A DNA stretch of 8,044 nucleotides from positions 1 to 8,044 of the forward strand of contig SFHK01000084.1 in the NCBI GenBank assembly GCA_004556395.1, given 5' to 3'. Of the stretch, positions 1 through 5,820 are shown in pieces. This stretch comes from Clostridiales bacterium (GTDB lineage Bacteria > Bacillota > Clostridia > Christensenellales > Aristaeellaceae). The position numbers were made by a program, and so were the translations under genes. Below the pieces are notes generated by a model that ran no database searches, was not told where the DNA came from, and saw only the letters and a program-made list of their open reading frames with translations. Each line of letters starts with the position of its first letter. Position 1 is the first letter of the stretch.

Positions 1-402
<402 letters not shown>

Positions 403-489
403 TTCCCGAATCGACTGTTCTCTTGCTTCTCGTTCTCTGTATCGTTTTCAAGGATCGCGCCGCTCGCATTTCTCGCGGACAGCTTGTAT

Positions 490-540
490 ATATTACCACT
501 GCTCGGGTCGTTTGTCAATGGGTTTTTTAGAAAAACTTAT
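490..540 (-). promoter_or_regulatory. Strong rRNA (rrn) promoter with UP-like element
   Basis: On the minus strand there is a perfect -35 TTGACA (518-513), a 17-bp spacer, and -10 TAATAT (495-490), predicting transcription start near 483. Just upstream (540-519) is an A/T-rich stretch like an UP element. The leader between the start and the 16S contains CCTTGAAAAC (458-449), which resembles the TTGAAAAC element found upstream of 16S in Bacillus. Its position in front of the 16S gene identifies it as the rrn promoter. The UP-like element overlaps the stop codon of the upstream gene. Confidence 0.85.
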
Positions 541-1415
541 TTCTTAACATTAGCCGCTTTTACGATGTCATACTGCCTTGCGTACCACGTCTGGCCGTCG
601 GTCACCATCTCGATATCGCCGCGGGTGGTGAAGAGCAAGTGCAGCTTCCAGCTTTTGACATTCTTGACGGTCTTGGCCGAATCCTTGTTGTCGCCGTTTG
701 TGACGATGCACAATTCGGGGTTGATCGCCTGAATCATGACCTTCTTGGGCGCATAGATGCCGTGATGCGGCAGCTTCACGATTTCCGCACCGATTTCGGA
801 CGCGTGCTCCTTGGCCAGCCAGTCGTGCACGGCGCGCCCCACGTCGGCCAGCATGATGATCGCGCGGTCGCCGAACGCCACGCGGGTGATCAGCGAATGA
901 TGGTTGGTGTCTTTGCTCGGATACTGGAACCACGTGATGCGGTTTCCGCCGAAGGACAGATCGGTATCCTTTTCAATAGAAATGATCTCCGTGCCGTGCG
1001 CGCGGGCGGTGCTGATCGCCCTTCGCTGGTGCTCGTCATAGTTCAGCGGGAAGGCCGTGTAGAATTTGTCGATTTTGACGCCCTTTTCGTACAGGTAATT
1101 GAAGCCGTCGATATGATCGTCGTGCGGATGCGTGTTCACGGCGTAGTCCAGATGATCCACGCCCAGCGCGACGAGGCGCTCATACACCTTCGCGGCCGCG
1201 GAATAGGTGCCGCTGTCGATGAGCATGTTTTCGCCACCGCACTGAATGAGGAAGCTGTCCTTCGCGCCGATGCCCATCACGATCACGCGCATCGTTTCAA
1301 CGTCCTCGCCGAACGGCTCGCCCGTCTCCGGCCATTTCTTCACAAGCGTTTCCGCGCGCGCCGACGCGCACAGCAGCATGAGACACAGAATCATCGCGGT
1401 ATATCTTTTCAGCAT
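537..1415 (-). CDS. Secreted metallo-beta-lactamase-fold hydrolase (ComEC C-terminal-like)
   Basis: A 292-aa protein. The chosen ATG at 1415 follows GGGAGGTG with 7-nt spacing; the frame is open for 18 codons further upstream, but those codons overlap the promoter. Residues 1-21 form a signal peptide: a KR n-region, a hydrophobic ILCLMLLCA core, and an ARA|E cleavage site. The mature part has the metallo-beta-lactamase fold, with metal-ligand motif HPHDDH (H96, H98, D100, H101), a later ligand Asp in MLADVG (D191), and KLPHHG (H217, H218). This pattern is typical of the hydrolase domain at the C-terminus of ComEC/Rec2 and of free-standing secreted relatives. There is no membrane channel domain, so it is not a full ComEC. 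The substrate is unknown; nucleic acid, phosphodiester or lactone bonds are all possible in this superfamily. It lies 57 bp after dpaB with its own promoter and ends 18 bp before the rRNA -35 box. The fold is secure and the function is open. Confidence 0.88.
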   Translation of the reverse strand: MLKRYTAMILCLMLLCASARAETLVKKWPETGEPFGEDVETMRVIVMGIGAKDSFLIQCGGENMLIDSGTYSAAAKVYERLVALGVDHLDYAVNTHPHDDHIDGFNYLYEKGVKIDKFYTAFPLNYDEHQRRAISTARAHGTEIISIEKDTDLSFGGNRITWFQYPSKDTNHHSLITRVAFGDRAIIMLADVGRAVHDWLAKEHASEIGAEIVKLPHHGIYAPKKVMIQAINPELCIVTNGDNKDSAKTVKNVKSWKLHLLFTTRGDIEMVTDGQTWYARQYDIVKAANVKK

Positions 1416-1439
1416 GAAAGCAACACCTCCCATGATGTA

Positions 1440-1469
1440 ACTATAACACAAACGGGGGCGTGCTGTCAA
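1440..1469 (-). promoter_or_regulatory. Sigma-A promoter of the MBL-fold gene
   Basis: The minus strand carries -35 TTGACA (1469-1464), an 18-bp spacer and -10 TATAGT (1445-1440). The predicted start near 1433 leaves a leader of only about 18 nt, mostly ribosome binding site. The -35 box lies 3 bp after the dpaB stop codon, so this gene can be expressed in vegetative cells independently of the sporulation operon. Confidence 0.75.
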
Positions 1470-1472
1470 GCG

Positions 1473-2045
1473 TCAGATGAGAAGCGGCTGAAGCTGCTCC
1501 CCGTTCAGTGCGGCGCGCGCCGCGTCGACAAGGCGGTCGAAGTGCGCCACAAGGCTCTGCGGCTTCTTAATGGGATCGTCCTGCCCGAAGGGCACGAAAT
1601 AGATTCCGCGCATCGCCATCAGCGCGCCGAGGTTCCTCGCGCCGATGCCCAGCCCGTCGTTGGTGGATACGGCCAGCAGCACCGGCCGGTGGTTGCGCAG
1701 CGTGGACTTCACCGCCATCGCCACCGGCGTATCCACGATTCCGTTGGCAATTTTGGAAAGCGTGTTGCCCGTGCACGGCGAAACGATCGTCATATCGACC
1801 ATCTTTTTCGGCCCGAACGGCTCCACCTGCTCGATGCCGGTCAGAATTTCGCGCCCGGCGATTTCGCGGAAGATGCGGCGGGAATCCTCCGCGGAATAGA
1901 AGCGCGTGTTCAGCGTGTACGCGTTCTCGGACATGATCGGAACCAGCTCCGCGCCCGTCTCGCCGAGCGCGCGCCACGCCTCAAACGCCTTTTCGAATGT
2001 GCAGAACGACCCGGTCATGGCGCAGCCGATGCGAACGCCCTTCAT
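1473..2045 (-). CDS. spoVFB: Dipicolinate synthase subunit B (SpoVFB/DpaB)
   Basis: A 190-aa flavoprotein-family subunit (B. subtilis SpoVFB is about 200 aa). With subunit A it converts a lysine-pathway intermediate, the hydroxy-tetrahydrodipicolinate stage, to dipicolinic acid in the mother cell; dipicolinic acid is then loaded into the spore core as the calcium chelate. Recognisable segments are the N-terminal GCAMTGSFC strand-loop (residues 7-15), PFGPKKMVDMTIVSPCTGNT (76-95) with the following LSKIANGI, and the GLGIGARNLGALMAMRGIYF stretch (131-150). The start ATG overlaps the stop of subunit A as ATGA (2045-2042) and has GGAGGGG about 7 nt upstream, so translation is probably coupled. 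In B. subtilis the operon continues into asd-dapG-dapA; here it is followed instead by the MBL-fold gene on a separate promoter. No obvious terminator separates them. Confidence 0.93.
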   Translation of the reverse strand: MKGVRIGCAMTGSFCTFEKAFEAWRALGETGAELVPIMSENAYTLNTRFYSAEDSRRIFREIAGREILTGIEQVEPFGPKKMVDMTIVSPCTGNTLSKIANGIVDTPVAMAVKSTLRNHRPVLLAVSTNDGLGIGARNLGALMAMRGIYFVPFGQDDPIKKPQSLVAHFDRLVDAARAALNGEQLQPLLI

Positions 2046-2806
2046 GCTTCATCCCCTCCGTTCAATGTGCGCGCGACCGCGCGATACAGGCAGCGCGCCG
2101 CGCTTTCGGGCGCGTACCGGCCGGGCAGCGCGCTTTCGCGGCGCGCGTTCAGGCCGAGCCGCTTCGCCGCGTCCAGATCCAGCCCATAGGGCGCGCCGGA
2201 CAGGTCGATGACCACGGCGTTTCGGGACACGCGGCTCAGCTCCTCCATGCCCAGCGCGCGGTCGGGCGACGTGACGAATATCACGCGCATTTCGGAAAGC
2301 AGCGCGCGCATGCCGTCCAGTGAAGCCGCCCGCGCGCCGCGCGCCATCGCCTGCAGGCGGCCTTCCTCGCGGCGGGACGCGACCGTCACGTCGGCGTTCA
2401 GCCCCACCAGCCATTCGGTCAGCGCGCGCCCGATGCGGCCGTAGCCAACCACCATCACGTGCGCGTCGACCAGCGCGAACGGCGTATCGCGCATCGCGGC
2501 GCACAGCGCGCCCTCGGCGGTCAGCACCGCGTTTTCATGCACGAAGACCGGATCGTCCAGCAGCAGACGCACGTCGTACAGGTTCAGAAGCGTTTCCGGC
2601 GGACGCACGCCCGCCAGCAGCAGAAGCGGCGCGCCCGGCTTCAGCGCCCGAAGCGTTTTTTCCGCTTCCGGCGAGAACGGATACCGGGCGATCAGACCAT
2701 CCGCCGGCGCGTCCCCGCCCGCTTCGGCGACGGCGTAGCCCGACTCCGCCATCATCTTCCCCAGATACGGAAACCGCGCGTCCGTTTCCGCGATAGCCCA
2801 CGTCAT
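2042..2806 (-). CDS. spoVFA: Dipicolinate synthase subunit A (SpoVFA/DpaA)
   Basis: A 254-aa oxidoreductase-like subunit (B. subtilis SpoVFA is about 297 aa, so this is a somewhat short version). It carries a central Rossmann nucleotide-binding motif, VGYGRIGR (glycines 121, 123 and 126), followed by the ADVTVASRR strand. Near the C-terminus are IDLSGAPYGLD (200-210) and ALPGRYAPESAA, both typical of DpaA. It acts with DpaB in dipicolinate synthesis for the spore core. The ATG at 2806 is chosen because AGGGAGGG sits 4-5 nt upstream; an in-frame GTG at 2830 would place that ribosome binding site inside the coding sequence and overlap the likely -10 box. The gene ends in an ATGA overlap with dpaB. 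A promoter resembling the sigma-K/sigma-E class lies just upstream, which fits mother-cell expression late in sporulation. Confidence 0.93.
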   Translation of the reverse strand: MTWAIAETDARFPYLGKMMAESGYAVAEAGGDAPADGLIARYPFSPEAEKTLRALKPGAPLLLLAGVRPPETLLNLYDVRLLLDDPVFVHENAVLTAEGALCAAMRDTPFALVDAHVMVVGYGRIGRALTEWLVGLNADVTVASRREEGRLQAMARGARAASLDGMRALLSEMRVIFVTSPDRALGMEELSRVSRNAVVIDLSGAPYGLDLDAAKRLGLNARRESALPGRYAPESAARCLYRAVARTLNGGDEA

Positions 2807-2832
2807 CAAATCCCTCCCTCTCGTTTCCACCC

Positions 2833-2860
2833 ATTCTATGCCCGCGGGGCGCGGCGGGTG
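2833..2860 (-). promoter_or_regulatory. Candidate sigma-K-type (mother-cell) promoter of dpaAB
   Basis: On the minus strand, GCATAGAAT (2841-2833) matches the sigma-K/sigma-E -10 form CATAnnnT. CACC at 2860-2857 matches the short sigma-K -35 form (mACm) with about 16 bp between them. In B. subtilis spoVF is sigma-K dependent, so position and function agree. The -35 is only a few bases long and so weak as evidence alone. Confidence 0.5.
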
Positions 2861-2884
2861 CGGGAAGGTGTTTTCGTCTTACAG

Positions 2885-2933
2885 AAAAGCGCCGCGCGCG
2901 GCTTCTTTCTATATAGAAGGAAGTCGCGCGCGG
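2885..2933 (-). terminator. Long palindrome, probable terminator after the SPOR-like gene
   Basis: A 42-bp palindrome (2892-2933) has 21-bp arms and two mismatches, centred on a TATATA core. Read on the minus strand it is followed by GCGC and a short TTTT (2888-2885), which would end transcripts from the SPOR-like gene before dpaA. Read on the plus strand, the two mismatches become G-U wobbles and six T's follow the stem at 2939-2944, so it could also stop plus-strand transcription. It may be bidirectional. Confidence 0.5.
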
Positions 2934-3386
2934 GCACGTTTTTTCGCGCCGTTTCCGGTGAAGGTCAGTCGCCTGAGAAATTTGAACAGAACGCTTCGCG
3001 GGCGAGAATGCGGGCATGGTTTTCCGCGCCGCGTTCCGCGAAGGTCACGCGCGGAGTCCGTCAGCCGCCTGAAAAATTGGAAGGGAACGCTTCGCGGGCG
3101 AAGAACGGCTCGAGCCGGGCGGTGCGGACGGCGGAGGCGAAGTAACGCGCGTCGGCGGGGCCGCCTGTCAGCGCGGAGACGGTTTTGCGCGCCGCGTCCA
3201 GACGGCAGAACGGGACGCGTTCCGCGAAGGTCACGCGCGGAGTCCGTCAGCCGCCTGAGAAATTCGAAAGGAACGCTTCGCGGGCGAAGAACAGCTCGAG
3301 CCGGGCGGTGCGGACGGCGGAGGCGAAGTAACGCGCGTCGGCGGGGCCGCCTGTCAGCGCGGAGACGGTTTTGCGCGCCGCGTCCA
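2931..3386 (-). repeat. Three tandem copies of a gene 3' end (80-186 bp units)
   Basis: The native 3' end of the SPOR-like gene (copy C, 3216-3386) is repeated downstream as copy B (3030-3200), at a period of 186 bp with 4 mismatches in 171 bp. A shorter, more diverged copy A spans about 2931-3010. Copies A and B match at a period of 80 bp in their flank (CGGGC at 2931 and 3011; AAGGTCA at 2961 and 3041) and at 96 bp in their coding remnant, owing to a 16-bp difference. Each copy keeps the terminal TGA (3247, 3061, 2965), all three in the same reading frame. Together with the palindrome and the dpaA promoter this fills the 440-bp gap between the two genes; no other gene is supported in it. 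Confidence 0.9.
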
Positions 3387-4047
3387 ATCGGTCGGACAGG
3401 CCGCGCGTCAGGCGTTCGCCGTGGTCGCCGACGGCCTTCGTCAGGTCGTCCCGCGCCGTTTTCAGCTCGTAGGCCGCCAGCGCGCATTCGTTTTTCGCGT
3501 TCGCGGGTGTGAGCGCGTCCGCGTCCAGCCGCTCGGCGAGGTCGGTCAATGCGTCCTCGCAGGCGGTCAGCGCCCGATAGCCGCGCTCGAACGCGTCGAT
3601 CTGCGCGTCCGTGGCCGTCATGGTCACAGAAAGCCCGGAAAAGCGCGCGGAGACCACGCCCGCGTCGATGCCCTGCTCCCGCAGCCGCGCCGCAGCCGCG
3701 CGCGCGTCGGATGCGTCGGCATACGCGCTGCCCACGGCCAGAAACGCGCCGTCGGATTCATAGAGATACCCCGCCGCGCCGCGGTTGGCGTAGCGGGACG
3801 CGCCCAGCCGCGCGTCGGCCATCGTCGCGTACGCGCCGGTGTAGACCAGATGGCTGTCGCCGCCCGAAAGGGTCAGGCTTCGGGTGAGCCGAACGGACAC
3901 GCGCGCCGCCGCCTCCAGCTCAGCCTCGCGCGCCTTCGCGCGGCAGACCGAGACCAGCATGCCGAGGAGCACGAGAAAGGTAATCGCAAACGCGATGAGC
4001 ACCGTGAGCGTATGCGCACGCTCGCGGGGTACGCTGGTTCGAATCAT
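3247..4047 (-). CDS. Membrane-anchored protein with SPOR-like domain
   Basis: A 266-aa protein. The ATG at 4047 is preceded by GGAGG with 10-nt spacing; the frame is open 23 codons further upstream, but with no good start signal. Residues 1-10 are basic, 11-35 form one transmembrane segment, and the rest should lie outside the membrane. Residues about 66-133 show the two-repeat pattern of SPOR domains, which bind denuded peptidoglycan glycans: VYTGAYATMADA, then GYLYESDGAFLAVGSAYADA, then a REQGIDAGVV end. After it comes a helical, Ala/Asp/Arg-rich tail (about 145-258) that I do not recognise. The layout recalls SpoIIB-like sporulation proteins, but SpoIIB carries its SPOR domain at the C-terminus, so no symbol is given. 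Position upstream of dpaAB on the same strand is consistent with a sporulation role but does not prove one. The last 46 codons (from L221) are duplicated downstream. Confidence 0.8.
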   Translation of the reverse strand: MIRTSVPRERAHTLTVLIAFAITFLVLLGMLVSVCRAKAREAELEAAARVSVRLTRSLTLSGGDSHLVYTGAYATMADARLGASRYANRGAAGYLYESDGAFLAVGSAYADASDARAAAARLREQGIDAGVVSARFSGLSVTMTATDAQIDAFERGYRALTACEDALTDLAERLDADALTPANAKNECALAAYELKTARDDLTKAVGDHGERLTRGLSDRLDAARKTVSALTGGPADARYFASAVRTARLELFFAREAFLSNFSGG

Positions 4048-4130
4048 TCGTTCTTTGCCTCCTATACAGAAAAGTTCAAAAGCGTTGTCTCCGCGGGAAC
4101 GGGAAACGCGGGGCACGCTTGCGGATTCGA

Positions 4131-4160
4131 TTCATACCTTTTTCGCCTCCCGCCCAACAA
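4131..4160 (-). promoter_or_regulatory. Weak candidate promoter of the SPOR-like gene
   Basis: On the minus strand TTGTTG (4160-4155) and TATGAA (4136-4131) are 18 bp apart, in the divergent intergenic region. Both boxes are imperfect. No sporulation-type box clearly better than this was seen in 4048-4190. Confidence 0.3.
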
Positions 4161-4186
4161 AATTCAAAATCACGTCCGCTGTCCGG

Positions 4187-4215
4187 TTGCGCCGGCGCGC
4201 GGTTTGCGGTATAAT
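4187..4215 (+). promoter_or_regulatory. Sigma-A promoter of the TIM-barrel gene and tadA
   Basis: The plus strand has -35 TTGCGC (4187-4192), a 17-bp spacer and a perfect -10 TATAAT (4210-4215), giving a start near 4222. The leader is about 31 nt and carries GGGAGGT (4237-4243). Confidence 0.75.
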
Positions 4216-4252
4216 GGACGCATCCAGAATATACGTGGGAGGTCTTACAAAG

Positions 4253-5038
4253 ATGAAAAACTTTATCGTCGGCGCTCAGCTTTATTCCGTCCGCAGCCTC
4301 GCGCAGAATGCCGAGGATCTGAAAAAGACCCTTGCCAGCCTGAAGGAAATGGGCTACAACACCTGCCAGCTGTCCGGCCAGAGCCGCGACATCCCGGATG
4401 AGGTCGTGGCGGACATCCTCGCGGAGACCGGCATGAAGGCCGTCGTCACCCACAACTCCATGCAGGACTTTGAAGAGGGCTTCGACGCGCTGGTCGCCCG
4501 TCACCACAAATGGAACTGCAGGTACGCGGGTCTGGGCGCGATGCCGGCGGAATACCGCGAGAACGCCGAGGGCTTCCTGCGCTTCGCGAAGCACGCCAAC
4601 GAAATCGCCGAGAAGCTGCACGACAACGGCCTGACGTTCGTCTATCACAACCATGCCTTCGAGTTCTGCCGTCATGACGGCGTGCTCGGCATGGACATCC
4701 TGTTTGACAACTTTGGCCCGCACACCCAGTTCGAGCTGGATTCCTACTGGGTACAGGCCGGCGGCTGCAACCCCGTGGACTGGTTCTACAAGGTAAACGG
4801 CCGCATGGAGGTTGCGCACTTCAAGGATATGATGGGAACCAACGGCTTCAACCCGCACCAGACGATGGTGCCCGTGGGCAGCGGCAACCTGAACTGGGCC
4901 GCGCTGAAGAAGGCCTGCGAGGAGACCGGCGTCATCTACGCCGAGGTCGAGCAGGACAACGCCGCCATGATGGAAGACCCGCTGGGTCAGATGAAGCGCT
5001 CCTGCGAGTTCCTGAAAAAGAACGGCTTCAACCTGTAA
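4253..5038 (+). CDS. Sugar phosphate isomerase/epimerase, xylose-isomerase-like TIM barrel
   Basis: A 261-aa protein; the ATG at 4253 follows GGGAGGT at 9-nt spacing, downstream of a clear promoter. It belongs to the AP-endonuclease-2/xylose-isomerase-like TIM-barrel family that includes IolE, hydroxypyruvate isomerase and D-tagatose epimerases. The N-terminal strand IVGAQLYSVR and the metal-centre segments are visible: FVYHNHAFEF (H132, H134), FELDSYWVQAGG (E161, D163), VAHFKDM (H189, D192) and YAEVEQD (E231, E233). VPVGSGNLNW (206-215) is the usual loop before the last strand. YHNH..EF and ELD.YW are common in IolE-like sequences, but the substrate cannot be read from motifs, and no inositol or sugar-transport genes lie nearby. 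The stop TAA overlaps the tadA start by one base, so the two genes form an operon. Cytoplasmic; no signal peptide. Confidence 0.88.
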   Translation: MKNFIVGAQLYSVRSLAQNAEDLKKTLASLKEMGYNTCQLSGQSRDIPDEVVADILAETGMKAVVTHNSMQDFEEGFDALVARHHKWNCRYAGLGAMPAEYRENAEGFLRFAKHANEIAEKLHDNGLTFVYHNHAFEFCRHDGVLGMDILFDNFGPHTQFELDSYWVQAGGCNPVDWFYKVNGRMEVAHFKDMMGTNGFNPHQTMVPVGSGNLNWAALKKACEETGVIYAEVEQDNAAMMEDPLGQMKRSCEFLKKNGFNL

Positions 5039-5508
5039 TGTTTTCCGAAACGGATATTCAGATGATGCGATTCGCGCTTGAGGAAGCGCGAATCGCATTT
5101 GCAGAAGGAGAGATTCCGGTGGGCGCGGTCGTCGCGGACGGCGAACGCGTGCTTGCCCGCGCGCACAACCGCCGCGAGACGGACGCGGATCCCTGCGCCC
5201 ACGCGGAAATCCTCGCCCTGCGAAAGGCCGCCGCCCATTTGGGGCGCTGGCGGCTTCAGGGACTGACGCTCTATGTGACGCTGGAGCCGTGTCCGATGTG
5301 CGCGGGCGCGGCGGAAATGAGCGGGCTCGCTCGCGTGGTATACGGCGCGAAGGACGCGCAGTACGGCTGCTGCGGCAGCGTGTACCGGCTGACCGAGGAT
5401 CCCGCTTTTCCCACATACTGCCCCGCCGACGGGGGCGTGCTGGCAGACGAATGCGCCGCGCTGGTCAGACAGTTTTTTCAAAACAGACGCGTTTCCCATG
5501 AAAAATAA
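5038..5508 (+). CDS. tadA: tRNA-specific adenosine deaminase TadA
   Basis: A 156-aa zinc enzyme that deaminates A34 to inosine in the anticodon of tRNA-Arg(ACG), an essential wobble modification in most bacteria. The cytidine-deaminase-fold signature is complete: HAE (H55, E57) and PCPMC (C85, C88) for zinc and proton transfer, with the TadA-typical EIPVGAVV near the N-terminus and ARVVYGAKDAQYGCCGS after the second zinc motif. The length is normal for the family. The start ATG lies in TAATG, overlapping the stop of the upstream isomerase gene, and no strong ribosome binding site precedes it, so translation is likely coupled. Codons 10-21 contain a perfect 15-bp inverted repeat (5065-5098). 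In many Firmicutes tadA precedes ffs-dnaX-recR; here the next gene is RNase J. Confidence 0.95.
   Translation: MFSETDIQMMRFALEEARIAFAEGEIPVGAVVADGERVLARAHNRRETDADPCAHAEILALRKAAAHLGRWRLQGLTLYVTLEPCPMCAGAAEMSGLARVVYGAKDAQYGCCGSVYRLTEDPAFPTYCPADGGVLADECAALVRQFFQNRRVSHEK
5065..5098 (+). repeat. Perfect 15-bp inverted repeat inside tadA
   Basis: Arms 5065-5079 and 5084-5098 are exact reverse complements around a GAGG loop; one G-U pair could extend the stem. In the mRNA it would form a stable hairpin 27 nt after the tadA start codon. It encodes ordinary TadA residues (MRFALEEARIAF). Confidence 0.9.
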
Positions 5509-5532
5509 CCATTTCATTGCGCGCCGCGGTGG

Positions 5533-5559
5533 TTGACAGGGCGTTTGCAATGATATACT
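5533..5559 (+). promoter_or_regulatory. Promoter upstream of RNase J leader
   Basis: The plus strand has TTGACA (5533-5538) and TATACT (5554-5559), the latter preceded by TG one base away (extended -10). The 15-bp spacer is short, but the extended -10 compensates. Predicted start is near 5566, about 255 nt before the RNase J start codon and 25 bp after the tadA stop. Confidence 0.65.
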
Positions 5560-5565
5560 GAAGGC

Positions 5566-5732
5566 AGAGAGCATCGGAAGCCGGGCGGCCTTCGACTTCC
5601 GTGCAGCGCAGTTTCTCCCGGGGGGCTCCGCTTTTTTTCCGGCGGACGGCTTTCCGGGCTTTTCCGGATACCCCAATGCGGGCGTCCGAAGCGGGAAGAG
5701 CGGGCTTCCCGCGCCCCTCGCTTTTTGAGGGG
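5566..5732 (+). ncRNA. Structured leader or small RNA upstream of RNase J
   Basis: Five stem-loops follow the promoter: 5571-5604 (9 bp with one bulged base); 5606-5631, ending at seven T's; CGGACG/CGTCCG at 5643-5688 enclosing CCGG/CCGG; 5691-5712 (8 bp perfect, loop AGCGGG); and 5714-5732 (6 bp, loop GCTTTTT). No open frame with a ribosome binding site was found. It does not carry the conserved GGAAGG...AGCAG apical loop of SRP RNA, which often follows tadA, nor T-box or RNase P landmarks. It may be a leader controlling RNase J or contain a separate short RNA ending at the T run. Family unknown. The remaining bases up to 5806 show nothing clear. Confidence 0.4.
5606..5638 (+). terminator. 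Candidate attenuator/terminator in RNase J leader
   Basis: GCGCAG (5606-5611) pairs with CTCCGC (5626-5631) except for one mismatch, and CCC (5617-5619) pairs with GGG (5623-5625) inside. Seven T's follow directly at 5632-5638. It could end a ~73-nt transcript or partly stop transcription before RNase J. The stem is of moderate strength. Confidence 0.4.
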
Positions 5733-5820
5733 AAAGCCTGCCTGCGAACATGACGCGCGGGCGCAGCCACAGCGCGTTGAAAGCATAGAAACTTTTTATA
5801 TTTTTGAAAAGGAGGGCTAT

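Noticed and set aside
537..1415. Full ComEC competence channel
   Set aside because: Only a signal peptide and the MBL domain are present; no multi-spanning competence domain is encoded on either side.
639..2189. A 516-codon plus-strand open frame across the MBL-fold and dpaB genes
   Set aside because: It runs across two well-supported minus-strand genes; composition is Arg/His/Ala-rich and matches no family.
2806..2830. GTG start for dpaA at 2830
   Set aside because: It would put the AGGGAGGG ribosome binding site inside the coding sequence and lie next to the likely -10 box; the ATG at 2806 has proper spacing.
2909..3487. A minus-strand open frame containing internal protein repeats (RAVLRPRSVPF and similar)
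   Set aside because: The protein repeat only mirrors the DNA tandem repeat in a different frame from the SPOR-like gene; no ribosome binding site.
4076..5416. A 446-codon minus-strand open frame opposite the isomerase and tadA
   Set aside because: It is a shadow of two recognised genes and spans their divergent promoter region.
5566..5732. SRP RNA (ffs), which often follows tadA in Firmicutes
   Set aside because: The conserved apical loop with GGAAGG and AGCAG is absent and the fold is a string of separate stems rather than one long hairpin.
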